From Pseudomonas indica NBRC 103045 (lineage in GTDB: Bacteria > Pseudomonadota > Gammaproteobacteria > Pseudomonadales > Pseudomonadaceae), in assembly GCF_002091635.1 (NCBI RefSeq), contig NZ_BDAC01000005.1, positions 269,606-316,304 of the forward strand: a stretch of 46,699 nt of DNA, written 5' to 3'. The position numbers were made by a program, and so were the translations under genes. Shown in pieces: positions 9,741 through 18,200 of the stretch (the first letter of the stretch is position 1; the number at the start of each line of letters is the position of its first letter). The notes under the pieces were generated by a model that saw nothing but the letters and a program-made list of their open reading frames with translations, made no database searches and had not been told where the DNA came from.

Positions 9741-10783
9741 ATCGACCGGAACCCCCGACAACGCAGCGGAAGCGCTGGTGGCCCCTGGTGAAGCGTCTGC
9801 TCACCGTGGCCTTCTTCATCCTACTCATCGTGCTCTTGGTAATGCTCGGCAAGAACGTCGACTGGAATGAAGTACTGGCCACCCTCCGTGACTACCGGGC
9901 CAGTACGCTGCTGCTGGCGGCCGCTGCCTGCCTGGCCAGCTACCTGGCCTACAGCAGCTTCGACCTGCTCGGTCGCGCCTACGCGAAACACCACTTGCCG
10001 GCCTGGCAGATCATGCCGGTGACGTTCGTCTGCTATGCCTTCAATCTCAACCTCAGCGCCTGGGTCGGCGGGCTCGCCCTGCGCTACCGCCTCTATGCGC
10101 GGCTGGGGCTGAGCAACGCCGAGATCACCAAGGTCTACAGCCTCAGCCTGATGACCAACTGGCTGGGCTACCTGATGCTCGGCGGCGTGCTCTTCGCCTT
10201 CGGCCCCATCGAACTGCCCGATAGCTGGGCCATCGGCCGCGGTACCCTGCGCCTGCTGGGGCTCGCCCTGCTGGCCGTGACCATCGGCTACCTGCTGCTC
10301 TGCGGTTTCTCGCGGCGGCGCAGTTGGCACGTCCGTGGCCACGAAATCCGCCTGCCCTCGCTCTGGCTGGCCAGCACGCAAATGGCCCTGGGCGCCATCA
10401 ACTGGGCACTGATGGGGCTGGTGATCTACATCCTGCTGATGAACCGGGTGAGCTATGCCGAGGTGCTCGGCGTACTGCTGATCAGCAGCATCGCCGGGGT
10501 CATCACCCACGTCCCGGCCGGCCTCGGCGTGCTGGAGGCGGTGTTCGTCACGCTGCTCCAGCACCAGATATCCAAAGGCAGCCTGCTGGCCGGCCTGATC
10601 GGCTATCGCGCGCTCTACTTCCTCGCGCCGCTGCTGGTGGCGACGCTGGTGTACCTGGTCCTGGAATTTCGCGCCAAGCGCCTGCGCCAGATGAATCGCG
10701 ACAAGCGGACGACGGATAAACCACCCACCAACCCCGAACGACCAGCACCCAAGCGGAGCATGGCCAAGCCACCACTCCCCTAG
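9737..10783 (+). CDS. YbhN/UPF0104-type integral membrane protein
   Basis: A 348-aa polytopic membrane protein of the lysylphosphatidylglycerol synthase transmembrane-region family (UPF0104). Several hydrophobic helices are clear, beginning with residues about 16-36 (LLTVAFFILLIVLLVMLG), and the family motifs YAFNLNLSAWVGG and GVITHVPAGLGVLEAVFVTLL are present. There is no synthetase domain, so it is not MprF. It is likely a lipid-related flippase or transporter working with ClsB (inference from the conserved operon). The C-terminal 35 residues are basic, proline-rich and cytoplasmic. It starts in the ATGA overlap with clsB; its stop codon runs into a REP element. Confidence 0.85.
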   Translation: MNRPEPPTTQRKRWWPLVKRLLTVAFFILLIVLLVMLGKNVDWNEVLATLRDYRASTLLLAAAACLASYLAYSSFDLLGRAYAKHHLPAWQIMPVTFVCYAFNLNLSAWVGGLALRYRLYARLGLSNAEITKVYSLSLMTNWLGYLMLGGVLFAFGPIELPDSWAIGRGTLRLLGLALLAVTIGYLLLCGFSRRRSWHVRGHEIRLPSLWLASTQMALGAINWALMGLVIYILLMNRVSYAEVLGVLLISSIAGVITHVPAGLGVLEAVFVTLLQHQISKGSLLAGLIGYRALYFLAPLLVATLVYLVLEFRAKRLRQMNRDKRTTDKPPTNPERPAPKRSMAKPPLP

Positions 10784-10967
10784 GGCGATGAAGTCGCTCC
10801 TACGAAAGCTCAGCCGGACACCATTTTTGTGTAGGAGCGAGCTCTGCTCGCGATGAAAGTCCCCACACAAAAAGTTTCGCCAGCAGAGCTGGCTCCTACG
10901 GAAAGCCAGTCCATAGGGACGAAATTCGCCCGGCGAGGCCAGGCTCGAGCGAACGAATTCGTCCCAA
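10781..10967 (+). repeat. REP cluster 2 at the core/island boundary
   Basis: A half element (10781-10803) is followed by a complete GTAGGAGC element (10831-10899, inner arms GAGCTCTGCTCGC and AGCAGAGCTGGCTCC) and a diverged GTAGGGGCGAAT-type element (10913-10966). They are the same families as at 4435-4577. They separate the core-type genes from the first effector gene on the opposite strand. Confidence 0.85.
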
Positions 10968-10986
10968 AGCCGACCGCCACCCCGGT

Positions 10987-11955
10987 TCAGCCAGGCTGTC
11001 GGCGATTGGCCATCGACCGGACTTCGCACAGACTCAAGGGCCGCTGGCTATTGCCTTCCGACCAGTATTCCGGCGCCGCTTCCAGCGTCTCCTGGATCAC
11101 CTGTACCAAGGCACCGGCCCGGTCGGCAGCCACCACTCCCAGGTTCGGGTCGAAGAAATGCAGCCGCTCGGAAGCATCCTTGCGCAAGCCCATGACGTGC
11201 TGGTCCGTAAGCAACACGAAAAATTGCTCCTGACCCGGCATCATTCTGTCGTTCAGTTGCCGTGCGAACGCCCGATCGGAATGCCATGACAACTCCGTGA
11301 ACGGCCGCTCGGGCGTCGCAGAATGCAGCCCGACGAACGACAGCATGTGCAGGAACGTCGCTTCATCGCCGTGGGGCAACATCCGATCCTGCTCGATCTC
11401 CAGGCCGAGGCAACGAAGGAACAGGGAGTCCTCGCTCCAGGCCGGTAACGCCTGGAAGAAATGCGCATCGTTCCTGCCCTCCCCGGCGTTCTTCAGCCAG
11501 TTCAGCGACAGCCCATAGCACAGCCCCTTGTTCTGCAGCTTCTCCGGGATCATTTCCGCTGCTCCGGGAATGCTGCCAAGAATGGCTTTCCGGGTGGTGG
11601 TCTGGCTGAACGCGGTGGTTACCGTGCAACCGTTCCGCTCGGCGAGATCACGGAAATCTTCGGTCAGCGCATCGTCTCCCGGCAGGCCTTTCGTCCGGCC
11701 CGGCCCGCCGGCATTGGCCAGAAACGACGGCAACGGGTGATTGGCGGGTCCGTGCGCTACCGGCCGAGGCTCGAAGCGGCCAGGCGGAGGCAGCGGCAAC
11801 GGAGACGCCAAGTGCCGGTCGAGCTCGACCAAGCCCCTATGCGCCATGGGTGGCCGCATGGCTGGTTGGCCCGAGCGCGTCAGGGAGAGTGCCGCTTCCT
11901 GCTGCGGCCCGGCAGCGATGTCGACAACGCCCCGGTTCTGAACGGAGCCGATCAT
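10987..11955 (-). CDS. YopT/AvrPphB-type cysteine protease effector (peptidase C58)
   Basis: A 322-aa protein. The C-terminal two thirds show a C58 catalytic triad: C146 in NKGLCYGLSLNWLK, H253 in DQHVMGLRKD, and D269 in LHFFDPNLG. The Cys-His and His-Asp spacings (107 and 16) are close to those I recall for YopT and AvrPphB. Family members are T3SS effectors that cleave host proteins. The first about 90 residues are disordered, Pro-rich, and carry a segment (22-80) also found in the 148-aa protein two genes upstream. No obvious AvrPphB-like self-cleavage/acylation site is seen. The start ATG overlaps the TGA of the chaperone gene, a typical chaperone-effector pair. The host target is unknown. 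Confidence 0.85.
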   Translation of the reverse strand: MIGSVQNRGVVDIAAGPQQEAALSLTRSGQPAMRPPMAHRGLVELDRHLASPLPLPPPGRFEPRPVAHGPANHPLPSFLANAGGPGRTKGLPGDDALTEDFRDLAERNGCTVTTAFSQTTTRKAILGSIPGAAEMIPEKLQNKGLCYGLSLNWLKNAGEGRNDAHFFQALPAWSEDSLFLRCLGLEIEQDRMLPHGDEATFLHMLSFVGLHSATPERPFTELSWHSDRAFARQLNDRMMPGQEQFFVLLTDQHVMGLRKDASERLHFFDPNLGVVAADRAGALVQVIQETLEAAPEYWSEGNSQRPLSLCEVRSMANRRQPG

Positions 11956-12455
11956 GCCAATCGCCCACCTGCCGCCAGAACCAGTGAATTCAACGAGCCA
12001 CCCTCCCGCGCCGTTCTTGGCGTGGCGCTGGCCGGTGCCTGGTGGCGGTAGCGTTCGACGTAATCCCTGAGTTGCCGGACCAGCTCACCGAAGTTGCGCA
12101 GCACGCGGTCCAGCTCGTCGTCCCGCGCCTGCTCCAGCGGATGGACGGCGCGCAGCAGCAGTTGGCGCCGCTCCGGGTCGAACCCCAGCGCCGCCCCTCG
12201 CGTATAAGCCGGGTCGAGGTTGAGTGTCATCGCCAGGGTCAGTACGCCGTTGTCGCGGCTCAGGTCGAGTTCACCGACCAGGCCGTAGAAATACACGCAG
12301 GTCTGGTTCGCCGGCAGCATCACCAGCACCTCCTGCCCGTCCTCCAGCGCGACGCTGCAACAGCCCTGCGCGTCCAGCACGCGCCCGTTCACGGCCGTCA
12401 CGCCGCAACGTATCAGCCAACGGTTGATAGTTTCTTCCGCCTGTATGGAAGTCAT
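11952..12455 (-). CDS. CesT-like type III chaperone
   Basis: A 167-aa protein beginning MTSIQAEETINRWLIRCGVT. Its size, the beta-strand pattern in LEDGQEVLVMLP and VYFYGLVGEL, and the helical C-terminal half (ELDRVLRNFGELVRQLRDYV) resemble class I T3SS effector chaperones. The start was set at 12455 because AAGGAG lies 5 bases upstream; the in-frame extension to 12599 overlaps the preceding gene and has no such site. It overlaps the protease effector by 4 bp, which makes that effector its most likely client; the upstream 148-aa protein, with the same N-terminal segment, may be a second one. Assignment rests on context and fold pattern, not on strong sequence identity. Confidence 0.7.
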   Translation of the reverse strand: MTSIQAEETINRWLIRCGVTAVNGRVLDAQGCCSVALEDGQEVLVMLPANQTCVYFYGLVGELDLSRDNGVLTLAMTLNLDPAYTRGAALGFDPERRQLLLRAVHPLEQARDDELDRVLRNFGELVRQLRDYVERYRHQAPASATPRTAREGGSLNSLVLAAGGRLA

Positions 12456-12532
12456 GGCTTCTCCTTGGAAATCGGGCCTCGGACTTGTCGGACCCGGTCC
12501 GCTCGATGGGATGGCTGCACCTGGGTGCGGCT

Positions 12533-12979
12533 TCAGTACGTGAGGCCTTTGGCAGCCTTGCGCAGCTGCTTCATGGCTTTTCGATAGCTCTTCATGCAAA
12601 GGGCGAACTGTCGTTGCTGGACCTCGAGCTCGGACTGCACCGGCTCCAGCATCGACAGCGGCCGGCTCCGCTCATGCGGATTTCGCTTGCAGGTATGTCC
12701 GATCAGCCCTTGGAGAAACGGCAGCGGCTGGGATTGGTGCAACAGCGCGATGGGCTCCGGTCGATAGCCACCGAAAGGAGGCAGCAAGGGCGGCTGCGCA
12801 GCGGGCATGCCCAAGACCAGCAGGCCGGACACTGTCATCGGCGGCCGGATCGCCGGCTGCTCCAGGCGCAACGCCCAGGACGTCGATGCTATCGACGTAC
12901 TTGGCTCATCCGGAGCCGTTACGGCGTGGATATGCAGGGTTGGGCATGACACTTCCCTGCCTGATCGTGGGTCATTCAT
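12533..12979 (-). CDS. Small candidate secreted protein sharing the N-terminal segment of the C58 effector
   Basis: A 148-aa protein I do not recognise. Residues 36-91 align with residues 22-80 of the protease effector downstream: both have ALxL, then QPA(I/M)RPPM, GL..L, a Pro-rich LLPP/LPPP block, and a PLPF/PLPSF end. The C-terminal 45 residues are different, basic and helical (KSYRKAMKQLRKAAKGLTY). This suggests a shared secretion or chaperone-binding region attached to different bodies: either a small effector or the remnant of a larger one. GGAG lies 7 bases before the ATG, and a candidate hrp box lies about 46 bp upstream. It is first in the three-gene minus-strand operon. Confidence 0.65.
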   Translation of the reverse strand: MNDPRSGREVSCPTLHIHAVTAPDEPSTSIASTSWALRLEQPAIRPPMTVSGLLVLGMPAAQPPLLPPFGGYRPEPIALLHQSQPLPFLQGLIGHTCKRNPHERSRPLSMLEPVQSELEVQQRQFALCMKSYRKAMKQLRKAAKGLTY

Positions 12980-13025
12980 GTAGTACTCCGGTCAATTGTC
13001 GGTCGCGGCTTCCTACCGCCCCGAC

Positions 13026-13053
13026 TGAGTGGCAAGCGGTCAACAAGAGTTCG
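13026..13053 (-). promoter_or_regulatory. Candidate hrp box for the minus-strand effector operon
   Basis: On the minus strand this reads CGAACT, 15 bases, then CCACTCA. The HrpL consensus is GGAACC-N15/16-CCACNNA, so the second half is perfect and the first has a C in place of the first G. It ends 46 bases before the 148-aa gene. The mismatch may make it weaker than the other boxes in this window. Confidence 0.6.
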
Positions 13054-13066
13054 ATGCGTTGCTACG

Positions 13067-13176
13067 TATCGCTCCCATGAGTTGATTCACACGGCGGAGC
13101 ATGAGCTGCCGCATGGCTACCGCTTCAGCATCGACCTGGATGCGTGTGTTCGCGAACGCCCGCCGGGTACGGGCTC
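13067..13176 (+). pseudogene. Relic of a third avrE/dspE-family gene
   Basis: A non-coding stretch whose translation contains ELIHTAEHELPHGYRFSIDL, matching ELMRRGVEHEVQHGYRFSVD in the AvrE-family protein at 15275-20179 and ELMKKGSNHEVQHGYRVNFD in that at 29459-35107. Over the 48 bases from 13094 I count 40 identities to 18965-19012. The frame ends in an early stop with no start or promoter of its own. Similarity may continue weakly to about 13250. It has the same orientation as the two full copies, so it is probably a leftover of recombination or deletion. Confidence 0.8.
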
Positions 13177-13273
13177 GATCGCACGTCACCTTTGAGAACG
13201 CTACTTCGTATCCAGCCGATGGTTACAGGCGCCGGGAGCGCGCCTGAACGCGGCCTCATCGTCACTTGCCATG

Positions 13274-13301
13274 GGAACCAGCTCCCATTTTTTTCCACTG
13301 A
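13274..13301 (+). promoter_or_regulatory. Perfect hrp box upstream of the HopM1-like gene
   Basis: GGAACC, 15 bases, CCACTGA: an exact match to the HrpL-dependent promoter consensus. It ends 81 bp before the ATG at 13383 and probably drives that gene, possibly reading on to the AvrE-family gene at 15275, for which no separate box is seen. Confidence 0.93.
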
Positions 13302-13382
13302 ACCAAAGCAGCAATGGGCTCGGACTCCAATCGACGAGGCTTGGACTCTGGGTATTTTTGAACGAACGTTCCGGAGTTCGGC

Positions 13383-14993
13383 ATGAACGTAAACGATGCA
13401 AGCTACCATTCCATGGCCTCCCTCTTGGGACAGTCCTTCCGTTCCGATCACGACCCCGATGCAGGAGAGATATCCGGCCGATCACATACTCCGTCCAGCA
13501 CTGGAGCGACCCATGCCGAATCGACCCGATGGGTAAATGTCGCCGTGGGGGTTCATGATCCGGAGCATTCACCGAACGCCGTCGCCCTGCGCGAAAAGCT
13601 GAACAAACTGTTCGAGCCGCACATCACCGAACAGAACCGGGAGGCATTCAAGCAACTCATCGACCAACGGGCGATTCGCCTGAACGAGATGGGGGAAACG
13701 CCGGAAAGCGTCGAAGCCACGCTGGCCAAGGGGCAGAAGCTGGATCGTGTGTCACGGGGGGCGGTGGGAGCGCTTAATTCCGTACCGTTCGGTGCCGCCT
13801 CGCGCCTGCTCGACACCGTGCCGGCGATACTCGCCCCCTTTGCCGGACCGGCCATGGTCGGCCTGGCCGCCGGAACGATAGCAGGCATGGCGAATACCGT
13901 CGGGGTTGGCATGTTGAAACGGGCTACCAGCGATACCCAATGGCTGACCGCCAAGCCCGAGGAACTGGAGCCGGTGATGGCCGATGCCGCCAAGGCTCGC
14001 GAACCCAGCCAACTGCGGTCCACCCTCGAGGCGAGCGCGAACCTGCAGACCTTTACGCTGCGCAACATCCTGCGCACCGGCTTGGCCGGCCTGACGATGA
14101 CGAACGTCCCCGACAAGAAAGAGAACGAAACTCCAGCCGAAGCGGCGGACCGCACAGCCAAGGCAGAACACAACGCCAACGTCAAGAACACCGACTCCTG
14201 GATCTCTGCGTCCGGCAGCGTGGTAGCGGGGGGGGCCTCCGCACTGATACAGCAGGGCATAGACGAGCATTATCACCGCAACGGCCCGGAATACCTGCTC
14301 GGCCGCCAGGATTGGGAAGCGCAGTACACGGCGCTGAAAGAGGTCAACCCGCTGCGGGACCCGCTGATCAATGCCGGCAAGCGGCTGGCGCAGCTTCCCG
14401 TGGACATCGCCACCGACAGCCTCGAAGCGACCCGCAAGGTCTTCACCGCCAGCGCCCTGATGGAGAACGTCGGCATGCTCGGTGGCGGTTTTGCCGCCGT
14501 GTCCGTGGCACAAGCCGCAGCCAAAAAGACGGCGACCGACGCCGGCCTTGGCGAACCCGCCGTCGAAGCAATCAGCCAAGGCGTGAATGCCGCTCTCGGC
14601 GGGCCGGTTTTCGCCGCATGGGCCGGGGCCTCGATCATGACCGGTCCGGCTGCCGATAAAGCGGCCAATTACCTGCAGGAGAAAGCGTCCTCGCTGCTCG
14701 GTCAGGCCGCCAACTATCTGCATGGCCGCCCGTCCGGTTCCCAGCCGCTACCCACCGACGACACCGCTCTGCGGGACCTGGAGGAAGGACGGCTTGCCCC
14801 ACAGGGCGCTGCCGACAACGGTCAACCCATCGCCGCCACCCACAACCAGAACCAGAACCAACTGGAGAGAGTGACGGAAGAGCCGCCGACCACGGTCGAT
14901 ACTGGCCAGCCTTCCACCAGCGGCCAGGGTGAAATAGAGATGGTACAGACAGAATCCTCCCCACCGCTGAACAATGCTGAGCGTAACGTGTAA
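13383..14993 (+). CDS. HopM1-like type III effector
   Basis: A 536-aa protein with a polar, Ser-rich N-terminus (MNVNDASYHSMASLLGQSFR) typical of T3SS signals, several small-residue hydrophobic stretches (about residues 145-180 and 360-420: APFAGPAMVGLAAGTIAGMA, MLGGGFAAVSVAQAAA), and a hydrophilic tail. Near the C-terminus, DDTALRDLEEGRLAPQ resembles the end of P. syringae HopM1 as I remember it (DDDALRALEEGLL), and the preceding LAQLPVDIATDSLEATRKV resembles another HopM1 segment. HopM1 acts on host vesicle traffic at endomembranes. It lies next to an avrE-family gene as in the P. syringae conserved effector locus, but is shorter than HopM1 (about 712 aa) and has no adjacent shcM-like gene. 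The start is set by the perfect hrp box 81 bp upstream. Confidence 0.7.
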   Translation: MNVNDASYHSMASLLGQSFRSDHDPDAGEISGRSHTPSSTGATHAESTRWVNVAVGVHDPEHSPNAVALREKLNKLFEPHITEQNREAFKQLIDQRAIRLNEMGETPESVEATLAKGQKLDRVSRGAVGALNSVPFGAASRLLDTVPAILAPFAGPAMVGLAAGTIAGMANTVGVGMLKRATSDTQWLTAKPEELEPVMADAAKAREPSQLRSTLEASANLQTFTLRNILRTGLAGLTMTNVPDKKENETPAEAADRTAKAEHNANVKNTDSWISASGSVVAGGASALIQQGIDEHYHRNGPEYLLGRQDWEAQYTALKEVNPLRDPLINAGKRLAQLPVDIATDSLEATRKVFTASALMENVGMLGGGFAAVSVAQAAAKKTATDAGLGEPAVEAISQGVNAALGGPVFAAWAGASIMTGPAADKAANYLQEKASSLLGQAANYLHGRPSGSQPLPTDDTALRDLEEGRLAPQGAADNGQPIAATHNQNQNQLERVTEEPPTTVDTGQPSTSGQGEIEMVQTESSPPLNNAERNV

Positions 14994-15040
14994 CCCGCCA
15001 GGCTTAGGCGAACAGGACAAGGCCCGTCCTTCCGCACCAC

Positions 15041-15070
15041 GGGCAGCCCATCTGCGGCAGATGGCTGCCC
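15041..15070 (+). other. Stem-loop between the HopM1-like and first avrE-family genes
   Basis: GGGCAGCCCATCTGC faces GGCAGATGGCTGCCC, giving a strong hairpin with one bulge. No T-run follows directly, so it may pause, partly terminate, or stabilise an mRNA end rather than be a full terminator. The rest of the 281-bp gap shows no gene. Confidence 0.5.
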
Positions 15071-15274
15071 AGGGTGCAACTCCGATATTTTTCAACGGCC
15101 CGGAAGCCCGATGCAGACCTCGGGTGCCCGGGCCGATCCGTAACTCTTCTCGCCCCTCTCGATTGTTTGTCACAAATCTCCAGCAGAATTTTCGGCGCCC
15201 CTTTTGAGTCGCGTCATTCCTACGCCTTCGCCTGGGGAACGACAGCCCCGAGTAGTATTCGATGGAGAGCATGT

Positions 15275-18200
15275 ATGCAGGTTTCCGGTTCCGAGCACGC
15301 CACCCCAGCGCACGCCACAGCCTTACGCCTGGAAGGCAGCGACACCATTAATCAACGACCCTTGGCAGCGACGCAGCAAGCGGGCGGACTCTCGCTCCTC
15401 GAGCTGGGAAAGCGCATCGGCCGGCTGCTGGCGCCTCGTCAACGCCTCGAGGCCGAACCGCTGCAGGCTCAGTCGACCGGTACCAGCCCGGAGTCGAGCC
15501 ACCGGCCACTGTTACGCCCCGCTCCGGCATCGCCGGAGATGGAGCTGGCGCGTCTTCCCGGTCGGCGCTTCCAGGGCCTGAATATCGAACGCCTGTTGTC
15601 CCACGACCCCTCGCGCCACGCCACCACATCCCTGGAAATGAGCCTGGGCCCGCACGGACGGCTGGTGATCGGCGACAACACACCCACGGGCCTGCGGCAT
15701 CTGCTCCAGGCCACGCTGGGCCAGGCATCGAAAACCTACCTCGCTCACCATGGCGAGCCGGACGGCGACCAGTTACTGATGGACCGGCAGGGCACCCTGC
15801 TGCACCTGCGGCAGACACCCGCCGCCATCGTGGTGCTGCGCAGCAGCCGACCCAACGACGCCAAGCGCGACCTCGATGCCCTGTGCCCCGGCGGCGTGGC
15901 CGAGTACCACCTGCAGCGCGAGGAAGACGGCGACAGCATCCAAGTGCGGGCCCGCCCGAAGAACGGTGGCGAAGAGCGCAGCCTGAACGACCTGGACATC
16001 GGCGGGCGATCCCATCTCGCCCAACTCACCGGTATCCACGAAGACACGGCCGCCCAGCGACTGCGCCTGCACGACGGCAAGCTCTACCGCTTCGATATCG
16101 AAGAACAGGCCTGGGCCCTCCACCCCGCCAACGACGGCACACCGTTCAAGCAGCTCTCGCTACAGGCGGACGGCCATCTGTATGCGCTGCACGGCGATCA
16201 CCTGGTGAACCTGAGCGCATCCCAGCCGAGCATGCCGCTGGCAGCGCGTGGCGCCGTGGCCTTCTCCGTCGCCGCCGATGGCACCGCCGCGCTGCTCTGC
16301 GGCAAAGGCGCTGCGCAGAGCGTCCGGCTGGTCAGGCCGGACCAGGCCGACAGCATCCAGGCGGGTCTGGCAGCCGTGGACGGACAGGTCCGCCTGCAAC
16401 TCGGCCTGGTCGACAGCCACCATGAACACGCCTTGCGCCTCGATGGCGGCAATGCCGAGGCGACCCGCATCGGCATTGCCGACGGCCGTCTGTTCCTGAT
16501 CGACAACGAAGGGCGGCTATACAGCGCCGACACCCCTTCGGCCAACGGTCCTCTGGATCTCCAGCCTGACGCCGAGGCGATCCCGAACGGCCAGGCGCTG
16601 GGGCGCACCACCTTCGCCGAGGGCTTCATGCAGGACGACCAGGCCCACTTGAATGTCTTGGTCAAGGATGCCCAGGGGCAGTTGCACAGCCAGCCGGTGA
16701 ACCTGATCGACCAACCGGCGAAAGGCGGCTGGAACCTCACCGATGCACTGGTGCTGGATAACCGCCGCGGGCTGCCCGAGCCGCAACCCGCCCAGGCGAA
16801 TACCCTCAATCTGGGCCGCCTCGGCCACGTCGCCCTGGAGGGCGGCGAGCTGCTGCGCTGGGACGCCACCGCCAACACCTGGGCCAGCACTGGCGTCAAA
16901 GGAGTGGAGCGGCTGCAACAGGGCCTGGACGGCAAGCCGTATATCCTCAAGAGCGGCAAATTGCAGAAGCTGGACGTGACGCTCAGCGTAGGGCGCTTCC
17001 TCCATGACGGGCAGCATTCCCTCGCCCCCATCGGCCAGAACATCAAGGTCGCCGGCGGACGCACGCTGCCCGCCGCAAGCGGCCTGCGCGACGTCGCCCT
17101 GGTCAATGAAAAGTTGTTCGTCACCCTGGGCCGCGACGGCCGGCTGGAGCTGCACCACCCCACCCGGCCCGACGGGGAAATCCCTCGGACCGGGCTCGAC
17201 GAAGAGATCCAGTCCCTTGCCCTCGACGAGAAGCAGACCCTCTATGCCCTGACCCAAAGCGGCCGGCTCTTCAGCTTGCCGCGTGCCGACTGGCAGGCAG
17301 CCGAAGCGGAGCAGCGGGAGCCTGCGGCCTGGCAACCCTGCGAGCTGCCCGACGAGCAGCCGCTGCAAACGATCCGCACGGGCCCCGGCAACCGCCTGCT
17401 CGCCAGTCTCCGGGGAGCGGAAGGCGCCGAAGAGCTTCGGCATGACGCCAGCCTCGGCTGGCATCCCCACCAGCCCTCCGACCTGTCGCCGCCGCAGGCG
17501 CTCAAGTCGCTGTTCGAGCGCGTCCGCGACGACAGCAGGACCTGGAAACTGGGTGGAGCCACGGTCAAGGCATCGGTCAACCGGGCGGGCCGCAACAGCG
17601 CGGAATACAAATACCGCTCCGGTACTGGCGAATTCATCCGCGCCCACGTCTTCAAGCCGACCCTGGAAACCCCGCGCCCGCTGAAAAACCTCGGCTACAA
17701 CCTGCAGCACCGCTGGCAGGGCCGCGAAGGCTTGAGCCCGATCTACGAGGCGGAAAGCACGCTGTTCGAGCAACTGAAATCATTGGCCGACAAAACGACT
17801 CCGGCCGCCGGCCAGGACCTGAAGGCCCGCATCGCCGGGCTCGATCTGGATACCGCCGGTGCACCGCTGAAGGCGGCGCTGGAAGCCTTCCAGACCGAGC
17901 TGCAACGCAGTTGCGACAAGCATGCCGTGGCCCTGGGCCAAGCCGTGGGGGTTCTCAACATGCACGGCGAACCCCGGGAAGACTTCAAACCGCCGCGACT
18001 CGGCGCCCTGCGGCAGAAACTCGACCCTTACAGCGCCGGCGCCGACTTGGCGCCCCTGCTGCGTGACGCCCTCGCCCGCGTGGCGCCGACAGACGCGCGC
18101 GCCGTCGAACTGCTCGACCGCTTCACCGGGCAAGGTGCCCTGCTCTCCTACCGCAAGAGCGAAATGCCCCTTGGCCGCCGTCGCGATCCGGGTGACGACA

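Noticed and set aside
15235-15262. GGAACG before avrE paralogue 1 as hrp box
   Set aside because: No CCAC-type second half at 15-16 bases.
15074-15274. N-terminal extension of AvrE paralogue 1 from 15074
   Set aside because: No similarity to paralogue 2 and no ribosome site; 15275 has GGAG at good distance.
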